Shown piece after piece: positions 1-8,427 of a stretch of 64,000 bases of DNA. The first letter of the stretch is position 1; each line of letters begins with the position of its first letter. A program made the position numbers and the translations under genes. This DNA is from Bacteroidales bacterium (GTDB lineage Bacteria > Bacteroidota > Bacteroidia > Bacteroidales > F082): NCBI GenBank assembly GCA_030690365.1, contig JAUYGX010000023.1, positions 124,001 to 188,000 on the forward strand, in the 5' to 3' direction. The notes beneath the pieces are model-generated. The model was not told the DNA's origin, made no database searches, and saw only the letters and a list, made by a program, of their open reading frames with translations.

Positions 1-438
1 AGGGAATTGATCGATTTCAAGGCCAAAAATACCGGAACCAATATTTCAGAAGCACTGCGGTACCTCACCAATGCCATCAAAAAGAAATCGACCGCCTTTC
101 TGATCTCCGACTTCATGGATAACAACCTGGAGAAAGCCTTGCAGATTGCCAATTACAAACACGATTTGATTGCCTTGCGGATTACCGATCCCAGAGAAAC
201 CGATATCCCCAATGTAGGTCTGGTTCGTATGCGCGATGCTGAAACCGGTGTCTTGCAGTGGGTGGATACTTCCAGTGAGAAAACCAGAGTGGCTTTACAG
301 AATTTTGCACGTGAAAAATCTGCGTCGCTGGATTCCACACTGGCGCGGTCGGGTGTGGACATGGTGCGGCTTTACACAGGACGCGACTATGTAAAACCGT
401 TGATGAACCTCTTTAAAAAACGTGAATCGAGAAAATAA
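1..438 (+). CDS. DUF58 domain protein, C-terminal part (truncated by window edge)
   Basis: The reading frame is open from the first base, so this is the 3' end of a longer gene; the ATG-like start at base 7 is only an internal codon. The visible ~145 residues have the alternating beta/alpha pattern of a von Willebrand-A-like fold (STAFLISDFMDNN, then HDLIALRITDPRE) and a basic C-terminus. That matches the C-terminal half of DUF58 proteins, which in Bacteroidota sit just before batA. The stop codon lies one base before the ATG of the next gene, so it is very likely the same operon. DUF58 proteins are thought to work with MoxR AAA ATPases; the moxR gene would be expected upstream, outside the window. 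Identification rests on fold pattern plus position. Confidence 0.75.
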   Translation, partial: RELIDFKAKNTGTNISEALRYLTNAIKKKSTAFLISDFMDNNLEKALQIANYKHDLIALRITDPRETDIPNVGLVRMRDAETGVLQWVDTSSEKTRVALQNFAREKSASLDSTLARSGVDMVRLYTGRDYVKPLMNLFKKRESRK

Positions 439-439
439 A

Positions 440-1441
440 ATGAATCGAAATCTCATCAAATTACTTTTCAGTTTCACCCTCCTGGTGGCTCTTTTTACCG
501 GGTTGAAAGTACAGAGCCAGGAGGTAGCTGCCTGGTCGAAAATCGACACAGGTGCCATCATGATCGGACAGCAGGTGAACATGCAATTCGGCATCCGGGT
601 GACTGAAGGTTATCAGGCGGGTTGGCCCGAAATCGGCGATACATTGACATCGAACATTGAAGTGATAAACAAATCGGCGATCGATACGCTGACAGAACCG
701 GGAACACTTCGTTTAATGCAGCAACTTACAATTACCTCGTTCGACAGTGGTTACTTTAAAATCCCCGCCTTCAACATACACATCAGTAAACCAGGCGATA
801 CCACCACACAGATTTCATCTTCCGGCGAGTTATACCTGAAAGTGAATGTACCTGTTGTGGATACCGCTCAGGCCATCAAACCCATTGCAGGACCAATCAG
901 CGAGCCATATACCTTTAAGGAGTTGTTGCCCTGGATTTTACTTGGACTAGGGGTTATTGCCCTTGTAGTATTGTTGATTTTTTACCTTAAACGTAGAAAG
1001 AAAAAACAACCACTTTTCGAACGCAAAGCCAAACCTGCTCAACCTCCGCACCTCGTGGCCATCAACAAGCTGGAAGAATTGCGACTGGCAAAAGTGTGGC
1101 AAAGCGGAAAGCTGAAACAGTACCACTCGCAGATCACCGATATCATGCGCGAATACATGGACAACCGCTTTCATTTTGACGCCCCTGAAATGACTTCGGA
1201 TGAGATACTATCCACCTTAAAAAAATTTAAGGTGAACGATGAGGCTTATGGCAAATTGAGTGGCGTATTGTTTTTGTCGGATATGGTAAAATTTGCCAAA
1301 TCGCAACCCACAGCCCTCGAAAACGACCTTAGTATATCGCACTGTGTTGACTTTGTGAACGAAACCAAGGAGGAAAAACCTACGATAGCAGGAACCGATG
1401 CTGCAACACAAAATAAACCCTCCAAACCGACTAACAATTAG
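440..1441 (+). CDS. Single-pass membrane protein of the Bat operon
   Basis: This 333-residue protein has an N-terminal signal peptide (about residues 1-25, ending near KVQSQE), an extracytoplasmic beta-rich domain to about residue 155, one membrane helix (ELLPWILLGLGVIALVVLL), a very basic stop-transfer run and a cytoplasmic tail of about 140 residues. A GTG at 422 in frame could extend it by six codons but would overlap the DUF58 gene; ATG at 440 directly after the upstream stop is the better start. A gene of this kind commonly lies between DUF58 and batA in Bacteroidota, and its layout resembles a short BatD. I do not recognise a named family with certainty. A role in the same envelope/stress complex is inferred from context. 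Confidence 0.75.
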   Translation: MNRNLIKLLFSFTLLVALFTGLKVQSQEVAAWSKIDTGAIMIGQQVNMQFGIRVTEGYQAGWPEIGDTLTSNIEVINKSAIDTLTEPGTLRLMQQLTITSFDSGYFKIPAFNIHISKPGDTTTQISSSGELYLKVNVPVVDTAQAIKPIAGPISEPYTFKELLPWILLGLGVIALVVLLIFYLKRRKKKQPLFERKAKPAQPPHLVAINKLEELRLAKVWQSGKLKQYHSQITDIMREYMDNRFHFDAPEMTSDEILSTLKKFKVNDEAYGKLSGVLFLSDMVKFAKSQPTALENDLSISHCVDFVNETKEEKPTIAGTDAATQNKPSKPTNN

Positions 1442-1446
1442 GCCCT

Positions 1447-2451
1447 ATGCAGAACTTGTTTAACATAGAACACTGGGCAAATCCCGAATATTTTTATCTG
1501 CTGCTGCTGATTCCATTGCTCATCGTATGGTATTGGTTCAGACGCAATAAAACACAAGCAGAAGTCAGGTTTTCAGGACTTGCTGCTTTCGCCGGAGTGA
1601 AGAATAGCCCCCGTACCTGGCTTATCCATGCCCTTTTTGTACTCCGGCTACTGGCACTTACGCTTTTAATTATTGCGCTGGCGCGACCTCAATACACCTC
1701 TTCGAAACAAAATATTCAAATCGAAGGCATCGACATTGTAGTGGCCCTTGATGTTTCAGGAAGTATGCTGGCCCGGGATTTTCAACCCGACCGGCTGGAA
1801 GCAGCCAAAGCTGTGGCGGAAGACTTCATCAAAGGTCGTCCAAACGATCGGGTGGCCTTAGTCATCTTTAGTGGCGAGGCCTTTACACAGGTGCCTTTAA
1901 CCACCGACCATGCCATGATTTCAAACTTATTTAACGAAATCAAAAGCGGCATGATTGAAGACGGGACCGCCATCGGCGACGGGTTAGCCACCGCTGTGAG
2001 CCGGTTAAAGGATTCCAAAGCCATCTCAAAGGTCATCATTTTAATGACCGACGGGGTTAACAACTCTGGTTCGGTAGATCCGATGTCGGCAGCCGAAATG
2101 GCAAAAATGTTTGGTATCAGGGGTTACACCGTGGGTATCGGATCGATGGGAATGGCTCCCTATCCGGTGCCAACTCCTTACGGGATTCAATTGCAGCAAA
2201 TGAAGGTTCAGATAGATGAAGAGTTGCTTCAGAAAATCGCAGACATGACCGGAGGGAAATATTTCAGGGCCAATAACAACAATAAACTCCGCGAGATTTA
2301 TAAAGAAATCGATCTGTTGGAACGTTCAAAAATCGACGTCCAGGAATTCAAAAAGAAACACGAATCGTATCTTCCATTTGCCCTGGCCGCTTTCATCCTG
2401 CTTGCCTTTGAATTGTTGCTTCGCTATCTATACTTTAAACGCATCCCTTAA
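1447..2451 (+). CDS. batA: BatA, VWA-domain aerotolerance membrane protein
   Basis: The 334-residue protein has two N-terminal membrane helices (about residues 15-31 and 60-79), a von Willebrand factor A domain (about 92-300) and a C-terminal membrane helix (LPFALAAFILLAFELLL). The metal-ion-dependent adhesion site is intact: DVSGS at 102-106, TTD at 152-154 and TDG at 201-203. BatA and BatB are paralogous Mg-binding VWA proteins; in Bacteroides fragilis the Bat operon is linked to oxygen tolerance, although the molecular role is unresolved. The gene starts 6 bases after the previous stop and is followed 21 bases later by batB, so it is in the middle of one operon. Confidence 0.93.
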   Translation: MQNLFNIEHWANPEYFYLLLLIPLLIVWYWFRRNKTQAEVRFSGLAAFAGVKNSPRTWLIHALFVLRLLALTLLIIALARPQYTSSKQNIQIEGIDIVVALDVSGSMLARDFQPDRLEAAKAVAEDFIKGRPNDRVALVIFSGEAFTQVPLTTDHAMISNLFNEIKSGMIEDGTAIGDGLATAVSRLKDSKAISKVIILMTDGVNNSGSVDPMSAAEMAKMFGIRGYTVGIGSMGMAPYPVPTPYGIQLQQMKVQIDEELLQKIADMTGGKYFRANNNNKLREIYKEIDLLERSKIDVQEFKKKHESYLPFALAAFILLAFELLLRYLYFKRIP

Positions 2452-2472
2452 CCTCAGCTAATAAACCGCACA

Positions 2473-3507
2473 ATGATCAGATTTGCCAATCCTGAATATA
2501 TTTATTTACTGATAATCGTACCGGTATTGATCCTGTTTTTTCTGTATTACAGGAGCTGGAAGAAAAATGCACTGCGGCGTTTTGGCGATCACGATGTCAT
2601 CCGCCAGCTGATGCCCAACCAATCGCACGCCAAAGGTCTTATCAAACTTTTGATCATCCTTATCGGAATCACCTACCTGGTTTTCGGGTTGTTGGATCCA
2701 CAGGTTGGATCGAAACTGGAGAAGGTAAAGCGCGAAGGCATCGACTTGTATCTGGTGTTGGATGTTTCCAATTCTATGCTGGCCGAAGACATCAAGCCCA
2801 ATCGGCTCGAACGCTCCAAACTGGCCATCAGCAACCTGATCGACAAGCTCGAAGGCGACAGGATCGGGATTATCATATTTGCCGGAAATGCTTACAAGCA
2901 GTTGCCTTTGACAACAGATTATTCAGCAGCCAGGTTATTCCTGTCGGTAGTTGATACCAAAATTGTGCCTTCCCAGGGAACCGCCATTGGTGAGGCCATC
3001 GATATGGCCACCATTTCTTTTGGCGAAACCGACCACAACAAAGCCGTTGTGGTCATTACTGATGGTGAAAATCATGAAGATGATGCCGTGGGAGCTGCTA
3101 AAAAAGCCAACGAATTGGGTATAAAAATTTTTACCGTTGGCATGGGATTGCCTGAAGGAGCGCCCATTCCGATAGGTGATAACGGAACACAAAGGGGATT
3201 TAAAAAAGACCGGGAAGGAAAAACAGTCATCACTAAATTGGATGAAGATATGCTAAGGAAAATTGCTGCTTCTGGTGGAGGTTCCTATGCACGGGCCAAC
3301 AATTCCACCACTGGATTAAACAAAATTTTTGACGATATCAACGCCATCGACAAAAAAGAAATTGAAACACGGCAATACACCAACTATGAAGACCGTTTTC
3401 AATTATTTATCGCAGTTGCACTCATTTTGTTCCTGCTCGAACTGCTGATTGCAGATCGCAGAGCCAGTTGGACCAATAAAATTGACTTTTTTGGAAAATC
3501 GAAATAA
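2473..3507 (+). CDS. batB: BatB, VWA-domain aerotolerance membrane protein
   Basis: The 344-residue paralogue of BatA has the same plan: membrane helices near residues 8-26 and 57-74, a VWA domain, and a C-terminal helix (LFIAVALILFLLELL). The MIDAS reads DVSNS at 97-101, with TTD near 147-149 and ITDGEN at 195-200, so the metal site appears complete, with Gly replaced by Asn in the first motif. It lies between batA and batC with 21- and 4-base gaps. As with BatA, the sequence supports a membrane-anchored metal-dependent protein-binding domain facing the cytoplasm or periplasm; the partner is unknown. Confidence 0.93.
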   Translation: MIRFANPEYIYLLIIVPVLILFFLYYRSWKKNALRRFGDHDVIRQLMPNQSHAKGLIKLLIILIGITYLVFGLLDPQVGSKLEKVKREGIDLYLVLDVSNSMLAEDIKPNRLERSKLAISNLIDKLEGDRIGIIIFAGNAYKQLPLTTDYSAARLFLSVVDTKIVPSQGTAIGEAIDMATISFGETDHNKAVVVITDGENHEDDAVGAAKKANELGIKIFTVGMGLPEGAPIPIGDNGTQRGFKKDREGKTVITKLDEDMLRKIAASGGGSYARANNSTTGLNKIFDDINAIDKKEIETRQYTNYEDRFQLFIAVALILFLLELLIADRRASWTNKIDFFGKSK

Positions 3508-3511
3508 TAAT

Positions 3512-4312
3512 ATGAAAACCTACATCATCATATTTACAATTGCTTTGTTTGGGACAACTTCGGGGATAGCCCAAAGCGAGAAAAAGAAGATCAGGGAAGG
3601 CAACGAACAGTTTGAAAAAAAGGACTATTCGGCTGCAGAGGTTGAATACCGCAAAGCACTGGAGGCCAAACCAAACTATTACAAAGGATCCTTCAACCTG
3701 GGCGACGCGCTTTACCAACAGGATAACTACACCGAATCAGGAAAACTGTTTAACGAAGTTGCCGAAAGCAACATCAGCGAATCGGAGAAAGGAACCGCCT
3801 ACTACAATTTGGGTAATTCGCTGCTGAAAGAAAAAAAATATGAAGAAAGCATACAGGCATACAAAAATGCGCTGAGAAGAAATCCCACCGACGAAAACGC
3901 ACGTTACAACCTGGAATATGCACGTAAGATGCTGCAACAACAACAAAACCAGGATAAAAATAAAGATCAGAATAAGGACCAGAACAAAGACCAGAACAAA
4001 GATCAGAATAAAGACCAGAATAAAGATAAGGACCAAAACAAAGACCAGGATCAGAAGAAAGATCAGGATAAAGAACAGGATCAAAAAGACGATCAGCAGA
4101 AAAAAGATCAGCAGGATAAACAGGATCAATCAAAAGATCAGAATCAGGATAAAAATCAGCAGCAGCAACAACAGCAACCTCAACAAATTTCAAAACAGGA
4201 TGCAAAAAAAATGATGGATGCCCTGAAAAATGACGAGAAAAATACCCTGCAGAAACTTCAAAAACAGAAGGCCAAAGCAGTAAAAGGTAAAAAAAGTGAC
4301 ATCGACTGGTAA
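3512..4312 (+). CDS. batC: BatC, TPR protein with a long charged Lys/Asp/Gln/Asn repeat tail
   Basis: The 266-residue protein begins at ATG 3512, four bases after batB stops; the frame is open further upstream inside batB, but only this start gives a clean signal peptide (MKTYIIIFTIALFGTTSGIAQ). Residues 22-140 hold about three tetratricopeptide repeats (for example AYYNLGNSLLKEKKYEESIQAY). A low-complexity tail of about 75 residues follows, built from KDQN-type units and then Gln runs, ending in a Lys-rich segment. BatC is the TPR partner of BatA/BatB/BatE. The tail is a hydrophilic disordered spacer; its length probably varies between strains. The overlapping antisense frames are artefacts of the repeat. 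Confidence 0.9.
   Translation: MKTYIIIFTIALFGTTSGIAQSEKKKIREGNEQFEKKDYSAAEVEYRKALEAKPNYYKGSFNLGDALYQQDNYTESGKLFNEVAESNISESEKGTAYYNLGNSLLKEKKYEESIQAYKNALRRNPTDENARYNLEYARKMLQQQQNQDKNKDQNKDQNKDQNKDQNKDQNKDKDQNKDQDQKKDQDKEQDQKDDQQKKDQQDKQDQSKDQNQDKNQQQQQQQPQQISKQDAKKMMDALKNDEKNTLQKLQKQKAKAVKGKKSDIDW
3946..4185 (+). repeat. In-frame degenerate tandem repeat (12-nt KDQN units) in batC
   Basis: About a dozen units of the type AAAGATCAGAAT encode Lys-Asp-Gln-Asn and shorter variants such as Lys-Asp-Gln, before a CAG/CAA-rich glutamine stretch. Neighbouring units differ at synonymous third positions (GAT/GAC, AAT/AAC, AAA/AAG), so the array is old enough to have accumulated silent changes. Because units are multiples of three bases, gain or loss would change length without shifting frame. 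Confidence 0.85.
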
Positions 4313-4408
4313 ATTGAATGACAAAGTAATCTTAAACCTCGTTATGGAATGTATTTTGTGTAACCTTTTAATTATTTCATTAGATATAACACGATAGCAC
4401 AATAGTAG

Positions 4409-4416
4409 TATTTTTG
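4409..4416 (+). promoter_or_regulatory. Possible internal promoter of batD-batE (-7 box TATTTTTG)
   Basis: A perfect TAnnTTTG box, the -7 element of the Bacteroidota primary sigma factor, lies 21 bases before the ATG at 4438, in a 125-bp gap that is the widest in the bat operon. No clear TTG -33 element is at the usual 19-21 bp spacing. The box overlaps an alternative TTG start at 4414, which argues for translation from 4438. Confidence 0.4.
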
Positions 4417-4437
4417 ACCGGCAAAGAAGTTTTAGCT

Positions 4438-6294
4438 ATGATTATCAAACGCATTTTATTCATCTCCTTGATTTTTTTCGGTTTGTTTACGCAAGCTCAG
4501 AACGACATTACCTTTACCGCCTCCGGAAAACAGGTAGTACAGGAAGGTGAACGCTTCAGAATAGTGTACGAGCTTAATGCGGATGGCAACAATTTCAGAA
4601 ACCCAAACTTCGGAGGACTACAGGTTTTGTCAGGGCCCAGCACCTCTACCAGCTCAAATATTCAATACGTTAACGGAAGAATGTCGAAAAGCTACACCAT
4701 GAGTTATAGTTTTGTGGTTCAGGCTGGTAACAAGGGTGAAGTTCAGGTTGGCCCGGCATCGGTAACTGTGGAAGGAAAAGTAATTCAGTCGAATCCACTC
4801 ACCATTACCGTTGTGGCAGGTGCTGGAAATACACAGTCGAATTCCGGTGGAAAAACTCAAGGCAACACTTCTGATGATTCAGGAATTGTACAGGACGACG
4901 ATGTTTACATCACTGCCAAAGTTAACAATACCCATCCTTTTCTGGGGGAGCAAATTATTGTCACCTATAAAATTTATACTAAGGTACAGGTATCCAATCT
5001 GCAACTTGAAAAAATATCTTCCTTCGAGGGCTTCTGGTCAAAAAGTCTGATGGGCGACAATGCTCAATATAAACAATCCAACGAAATAATTAATGGCCAG
5101 GAGTACATCACTGCCGAAATCAACAAGGTGGCTTTATTCCCACAGAAAACAGGGAAACTGGTGCTTGAGCCTGCCGAGGTGAGCTGCACAGTGCAACTGC
5201 GTGTGCAGAACACCCAACGTAGAAGCAACGATCCTTTCGAGAGTTTTTTCAATGATCCGTTTTTCAACAGAAATGTAAAAAACGTGGAGACGAAGTTGAG
5301 ATCAAAGCCCATCACCATTGACGTTCAGCCACTTCCACAAAAGGACAAACCCGACAATTTTACCGGAGCCGTTGGCGATTTTAGGTTTAACAGCCAAATC
5401 GACCGCACCACGCTCACAGCCAATGATGCCATCACACTTACCGTAGAGATTTCGGGAACCGGAAACATTGAACTCCTCACACTGCCCGAAGTCAGGTTCC
5501 CGGTGGATTTCGAATCCTTTGAGCCCAAAATAACCACCAACGCCTCCCCTTCTACAAACGGCATTTCGGGAAAAAAGAAATTCGAATACCTGGCCATCCC
5601 GCGAAACCCGGGCGATTTTACCATCGATCCGGTTACCTTTAGCTTCTTCAACCCAAAAACCAAATCCTACCAGAGTTACTCCTCCGAACCATACCACATC
5701 AAAGTAGAGAAAGGTACTGGAAACAACAATGGTGGTGTAACTTATAGTTCTTCCGCCAAGGAGGATATTCGCTTTATTGGAAAAGACATCAGACATATTA
5801 AAACTGAAATTGAACCTTTGAATAAAGTTGGAAACTATTTGTTTGGATCAGTGATATTCTTTGTGCTGATTATCCTCATCATTCTTGGCGCTTTCGTTCT
5901 GATACTGGTTTGGAAGCGACTCGAAAAGCAAAATGCCAATGTTTCGCGCGTGAAAAACCGCAAAGCAAATAAAATTGCCAGGATGCGTTTACAAAAAGCC
6001 GAAAAGTTTAAACAATCCGGTAACGACAAGGCTTTCTATGATGAAATGGCGCAGGGTATCTGGGGATATATTGCCGACAAGTTCAATATTAGTATGTCGG
6101 AACTCTCCATTGAGTCGGTTCGCGAAACACTTCACAACAAATCGGTAAACGACGATATCACCACCAACTTTATCCAGTCGTTAAATAACATTGAGTTTGC
6201 CAGATTTGCTCCCGGCGATGCCCGCGATAAAATGGAATCAGTTTATAACGAGGCCATTACAGCTATCATGCAGGCCGAAAAAGCATTAAAATAG
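4438..6294 (+). CDS. batD: BatD, beta-domain oxygen-tolerance membrane protein
   Basis: The 618-residue protein has a signal peptide (MIIKRILFISLIFFGLFTQAQ), a large extracytoplasmic region of repeated immunoglobulin-like beta domains to about residue 460, a membrane helix (YLFGSVIFFVLIILIILGAFVL region) and a basic C-terminal cytoplasmic domain of about 120 residues. This is the architecture of the BatD/oxygen-tolerance family (PF13584). ATG 4438 is chosen over a TTG eight codons earlier because the latter overlaps a -7 promoter box. The gene follows batC after 125 bp and precedes batE by 7 bp. Its job is presumably to present partners outside the membrane to the BatA/BatB VWA proteins; that is inference. 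Confidence 0.92.
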   Translation: MIIKRILFISLIFFGLFTQAQNDITFTASGKQVVQEGERFRIVYELNADGNNFRNPNFGGLQVLSGPSTSTSSNIQYVNGRMSKSYTMSYSFVVQAGNKGEVQVGPASVTVEGKVIQSNPLTITVVAGAGNTQSNSGGKTQGNTSDDSGIVQDDDVYITAKVNNTHPFLGEQIIVTYKIYTKVQVSNLQLEKISSFEGFWSKSLMGDNAQYKQSNEIINGQEYITAEINKVALFPQKTGKLVLEPAEVSCTVQLRVQNTQRRSNDPFESFFNDPFFNRNVKNVETKLRSKPITIDVQPLPQKDKPDNFTGAVGDFRFNSQIDRTTLTANDAITLTVEISGTGNIELLTLPEVRFPVDFESFEPKITTNASPSTNGISGKKKFEYLAIPRNPGDFTIDPVTFSFFNPKTKSYQSYSSEPYHIKVEKGTGNNNGGVTYSSSAKEDIRFIGKDIRHIKTEIEPLNKVGNYLFGSVIFFVLIILIILGAFVLILVWKRLEKQNANVSRVKNRKANKIARMRLQKAEKFKQSGNDKAFYDEMAQGIWGYIADKFNISMSELSIESVRETLHNKSVNDDITTNFIQSLNNIEFARFAPGDARDKMESVYNEAITAIMQAEKALK

Positions 6295-6301
6295 TCGAAC
6301 C

Positions 6302-7066
6302 ATGAAAAAAATAAAGAACATCGCATTGGTTGCTCTTCTTCAGCTTATCGTCCTAAGTGGTTTTGCTTATTCACCCGATTCGCTGGTGGCCATAGGCAAT
6401 CGTGCTTACAACCAAGGCATGTACGATTCGGCACTGTTGGTGTACAACCAGGTTGCTGACCAAAATCTGCAATCTGCCCAGCTTTTTTATAACATGGGAA
6501 ATGCCTATTTTAAAAACAACAACATCCCTGCGGCGATTCTTTATTTTGAAAAGGCCGGAAAACTGGCTCCTTCAGATGAAAATATTCAATATAACCTGAA
6601 TGTGGCCAACAGCATGATTGTGGACAAAATTGAACAAGTCCCCGAGTTGTTCTATAAGAATTGGTGGAACTATTTTTACAACCTGTTCAATGTCGACACC
6701 TGGACCGTGATAGCCCTATTATCATTGGTTTTTTTGGTGACGATGGTTATTTGGTTTGTGCTGACCAAATCCAGAAGTTTTAAACAGTTGTCGTTTTACC
6801 TCGGTTTGTTCCTGCTATTGTCGACCATTGCGGCCTTCGGACTGGCTTCGCAGAAATACTACTACTCCACAGAGCACAAGGAAGCCATTGTATTTACTCC
6901 TTCCATCACGGTTAAAAGCTCACCCACCCATAGTGCGGTTGATTTATTTGTGATCCACGAAGGCACCAAGGTAAGGGTTTTGGACCATGTTTCGGGTTGG
7001 ATAGAAATCCGCATTCCCGATGGAAGTATCGGCTGGCTGCCGGATAATTCCATTAAGGAGATATAA
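6302..7066 (+). CDS. batE: BatE, TPR and SH3-like domain membrane protein
   Basis: The 254-residue protein has a signal peptide, TPR repeats at about residues 24-105 (AQLFYNMGNAYFKNNNIPAA), two membrane helices at about 135-155 and 165-183, and a C-terminal bacterial SH3-like domain at about 200-254 (VKSSPTHSAVDLFVIHEGTKV, GWIEIRIPDGSIGWL). This matches BatE of the aerotolerance operon. The SH3 domain would lie on the periplasmic side and may contact peptidoglycan or a protein ligand; that is family knowledge plus inference. It is the last gene of the bat operon; the next gene is convergent, 170 bp away, and no good terminator is visible between them. Confidence 0.88.
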   Translation: MKKIKNIALVALLQLIVLSGFAYSPDSLVAIGNRAYNQGMYDSALLVYNQVADQNLQSAQLFYNMGNAYFKNNNIPAAILYFEKAGKLAPSDENIQYNLNVANSMIVDKIEQVPELFYKNWWNYFYNLFNVDTWTVIALLSLVFLVTMVIWFVLTKSRSFKQLSFYLGLFLLLSTIAAFGLASQKYYYSTEHKEAIVFTPSITVKSSPTHSAVDLFVIHEGTKVRVLDHVSGWIEIRIPDGSIGWLPDNSIKEI

Positions 7067-7236
7067 TTAGTTTAAGTACAGACCTAATGGAAACCAGTTC
7101 ATTGATCCATACCTAATTCAAACTAATAAATTGTGCTTACAAAGATGGGCATCGGCCAGCGATACCGGCTGGTGAAAATTACCAATAAAAGGGTTGATCC
7201 TTTGGATGAGCCTTTTGTCGCGGATGAATAAAACGG

Positions 7237-8406
7237 CTACTTTTTGAGGTCGTCGGTAAGCTTAACGCGCTTGTTATTCTGATAAACAACCACAAATGCA
7301 TCGGCAATGCCTTTTTGCTTAAGTTCCTGAGCATAGCTTAATGCCTGCCGGTAAGTGGTAAAACTACCCACAGAATAGCGGTAAACCCCATCCTGATAGT
7401 TTTCGAATACTTCGGTATTGAGTCCAAACTGTTGCTTAAGCCCTGTAACTGAACGTAGCGCTTGATTTTTTGCCAAAATCTGTACACGGTATACCAGTCC
7501 GTATTGGTTGACAACTGGTGTAACAGGTTTGTTTTCAGTAAATTCAGATTCCACCTTTGGAACAGCCTTTGTAGCCGGCTTAATGGGTTGTTTTGTATAG
7601 TCGTACAGCGGAATCTGATCGGTATTCTTTTGATAAGGCTTTGGTTGATTGCTTTTACGAGGACGTTCACCTCTTACTTTGCGCTCTTTTTTGCTGCCAC
7701 CGGCATTAAAATAGTAGGAAATACCTATTTGTGTATAGAAAGGCTGATCGAATTTAAAACCATCGGCCCACATATCCACATCATCGTTCATCACTGAACG
7801 GAGATTGCCCTCAAAATTCAGTGCCCAGTTATTTCCCAACAAATAATTAATCCCCAAACCAACCGGAATGACGGCTCCCGACTTTTTGGTTGTGATACCG
7901 TTTACTGTATCGCCGCTGATAATGACCTGCCCCGACAGATTATCGGCCAGTTGGGTATTCCAACTTGCAAACCCTAAGCCAATGGTGGTGTAAACGTTAA
8001 ATTTTCGGTTGGCTTCACCCCAGAAAAGATTGCTCAGGTCTACGTACAAATGAACACTACCATCGGTGTAATTCCCCGACAGAGTAAAATCCACTGCACT
8101 GCCTATGGCAGACTTAATCTTATGGCTTTTAAGTTTTGAATATAAGAAGGTGGCTCCGACAGCAAAGTTAGAAGAGAGTGATTTTCTGGCTGTAACTCCG
8201 GTTCCAAAACCGCTTTCACCCGAAAGCTTTTTAAAATAGCCGTTGTTGCTGGCATCGCCATAAAATTGTGTAAATCCCAGATGATAATTGAATTGCCAAT
8301 CGTAGGTATAACTTTGATCGGCCTTAAATGATTGCGTTTGCCCGGATAATGCCTGCGAAAGCATGAACAGAATTGCTACTGAAAGAAAAACGATCGGTTT
8401 GGGCAT
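7237..8406 (-). CDS. Outer-membrane beta-barrel protein with C-terminal SPOR domain
   Basis: The 389-residue protein has a signal peptide (residues about 1-22), then a beta-barrel region of about 210 residues typical of small Bacteroidota outer-membrane proteins (WQFNYHLGFTQFYGDASNNG at the start; aromatic strand ends such as YTQIGISYYFN). A basic, Pro-rich linker follows (about 235-300), then a SPOR domain at about 305-382 (YRVQILAKNQAL, VYRYSVGSFTTYRQALSYAQ). SPOR domains bind glycan strands lacking stem peptides, which are enriched at division sites. A barrel-plus-SPOR arrangement would tether the outer membrane to septal peptidoglycan. The gene lies 21 bp downstream of the TPR gene, probably in one transcript. 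The barrel's exact family is not certain. Confidence 0.8.
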   Translation of the reverse strand: MPKPIVFLSVAILFMLSQALSGQTQSFKADQSYTYDWQFNYHLGFTQFYGDASNNGYFKKLSGESGFGTGVTARKSLSSNFAVGATFLYSKLKSHKIKSAIGSAVDFTLSGNYTDGSVHLYVDLSNLFWGEANRKFNVYTTIGLGFASWNTQLADNLSGQVIISGDTVNGITTKKSGAVIPVGLGINYLLGNNWALNFEGNLRSVMNDDVDMWADGFKFDQPFYTQIGISYYFNAGGSKKERKVRGERPRKSNQPKPYQKNTDQIPLYDYTKQPIKPATKAVPKVESEFTENKPVTPVVNQYGLVYRVQILAKNQALRSVTGLKQQFGLNTEVFENYQDGVYRYSVGSFTTYRQALSYAQELKQKGIADAFVVVYQNNKRVKLTDDLKK

Positions 8407-8427
8407 AGTGGATTTCAGGATAAATTT

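Noticed and set aside
3737-4205. Long hydrophobic antisense reading frames opposite batC
   Set aside because: They are produced by the Lys/Asp/Gln repeat read backwards (Leu/Ile/Val/Phe runs), have no start context, and overlap a clear gene.
7150-7185. CCAGC...GCTGG hairpin after batE as a terminator
   Set aside because: Five-base stem with no T-tract; too weak to call.
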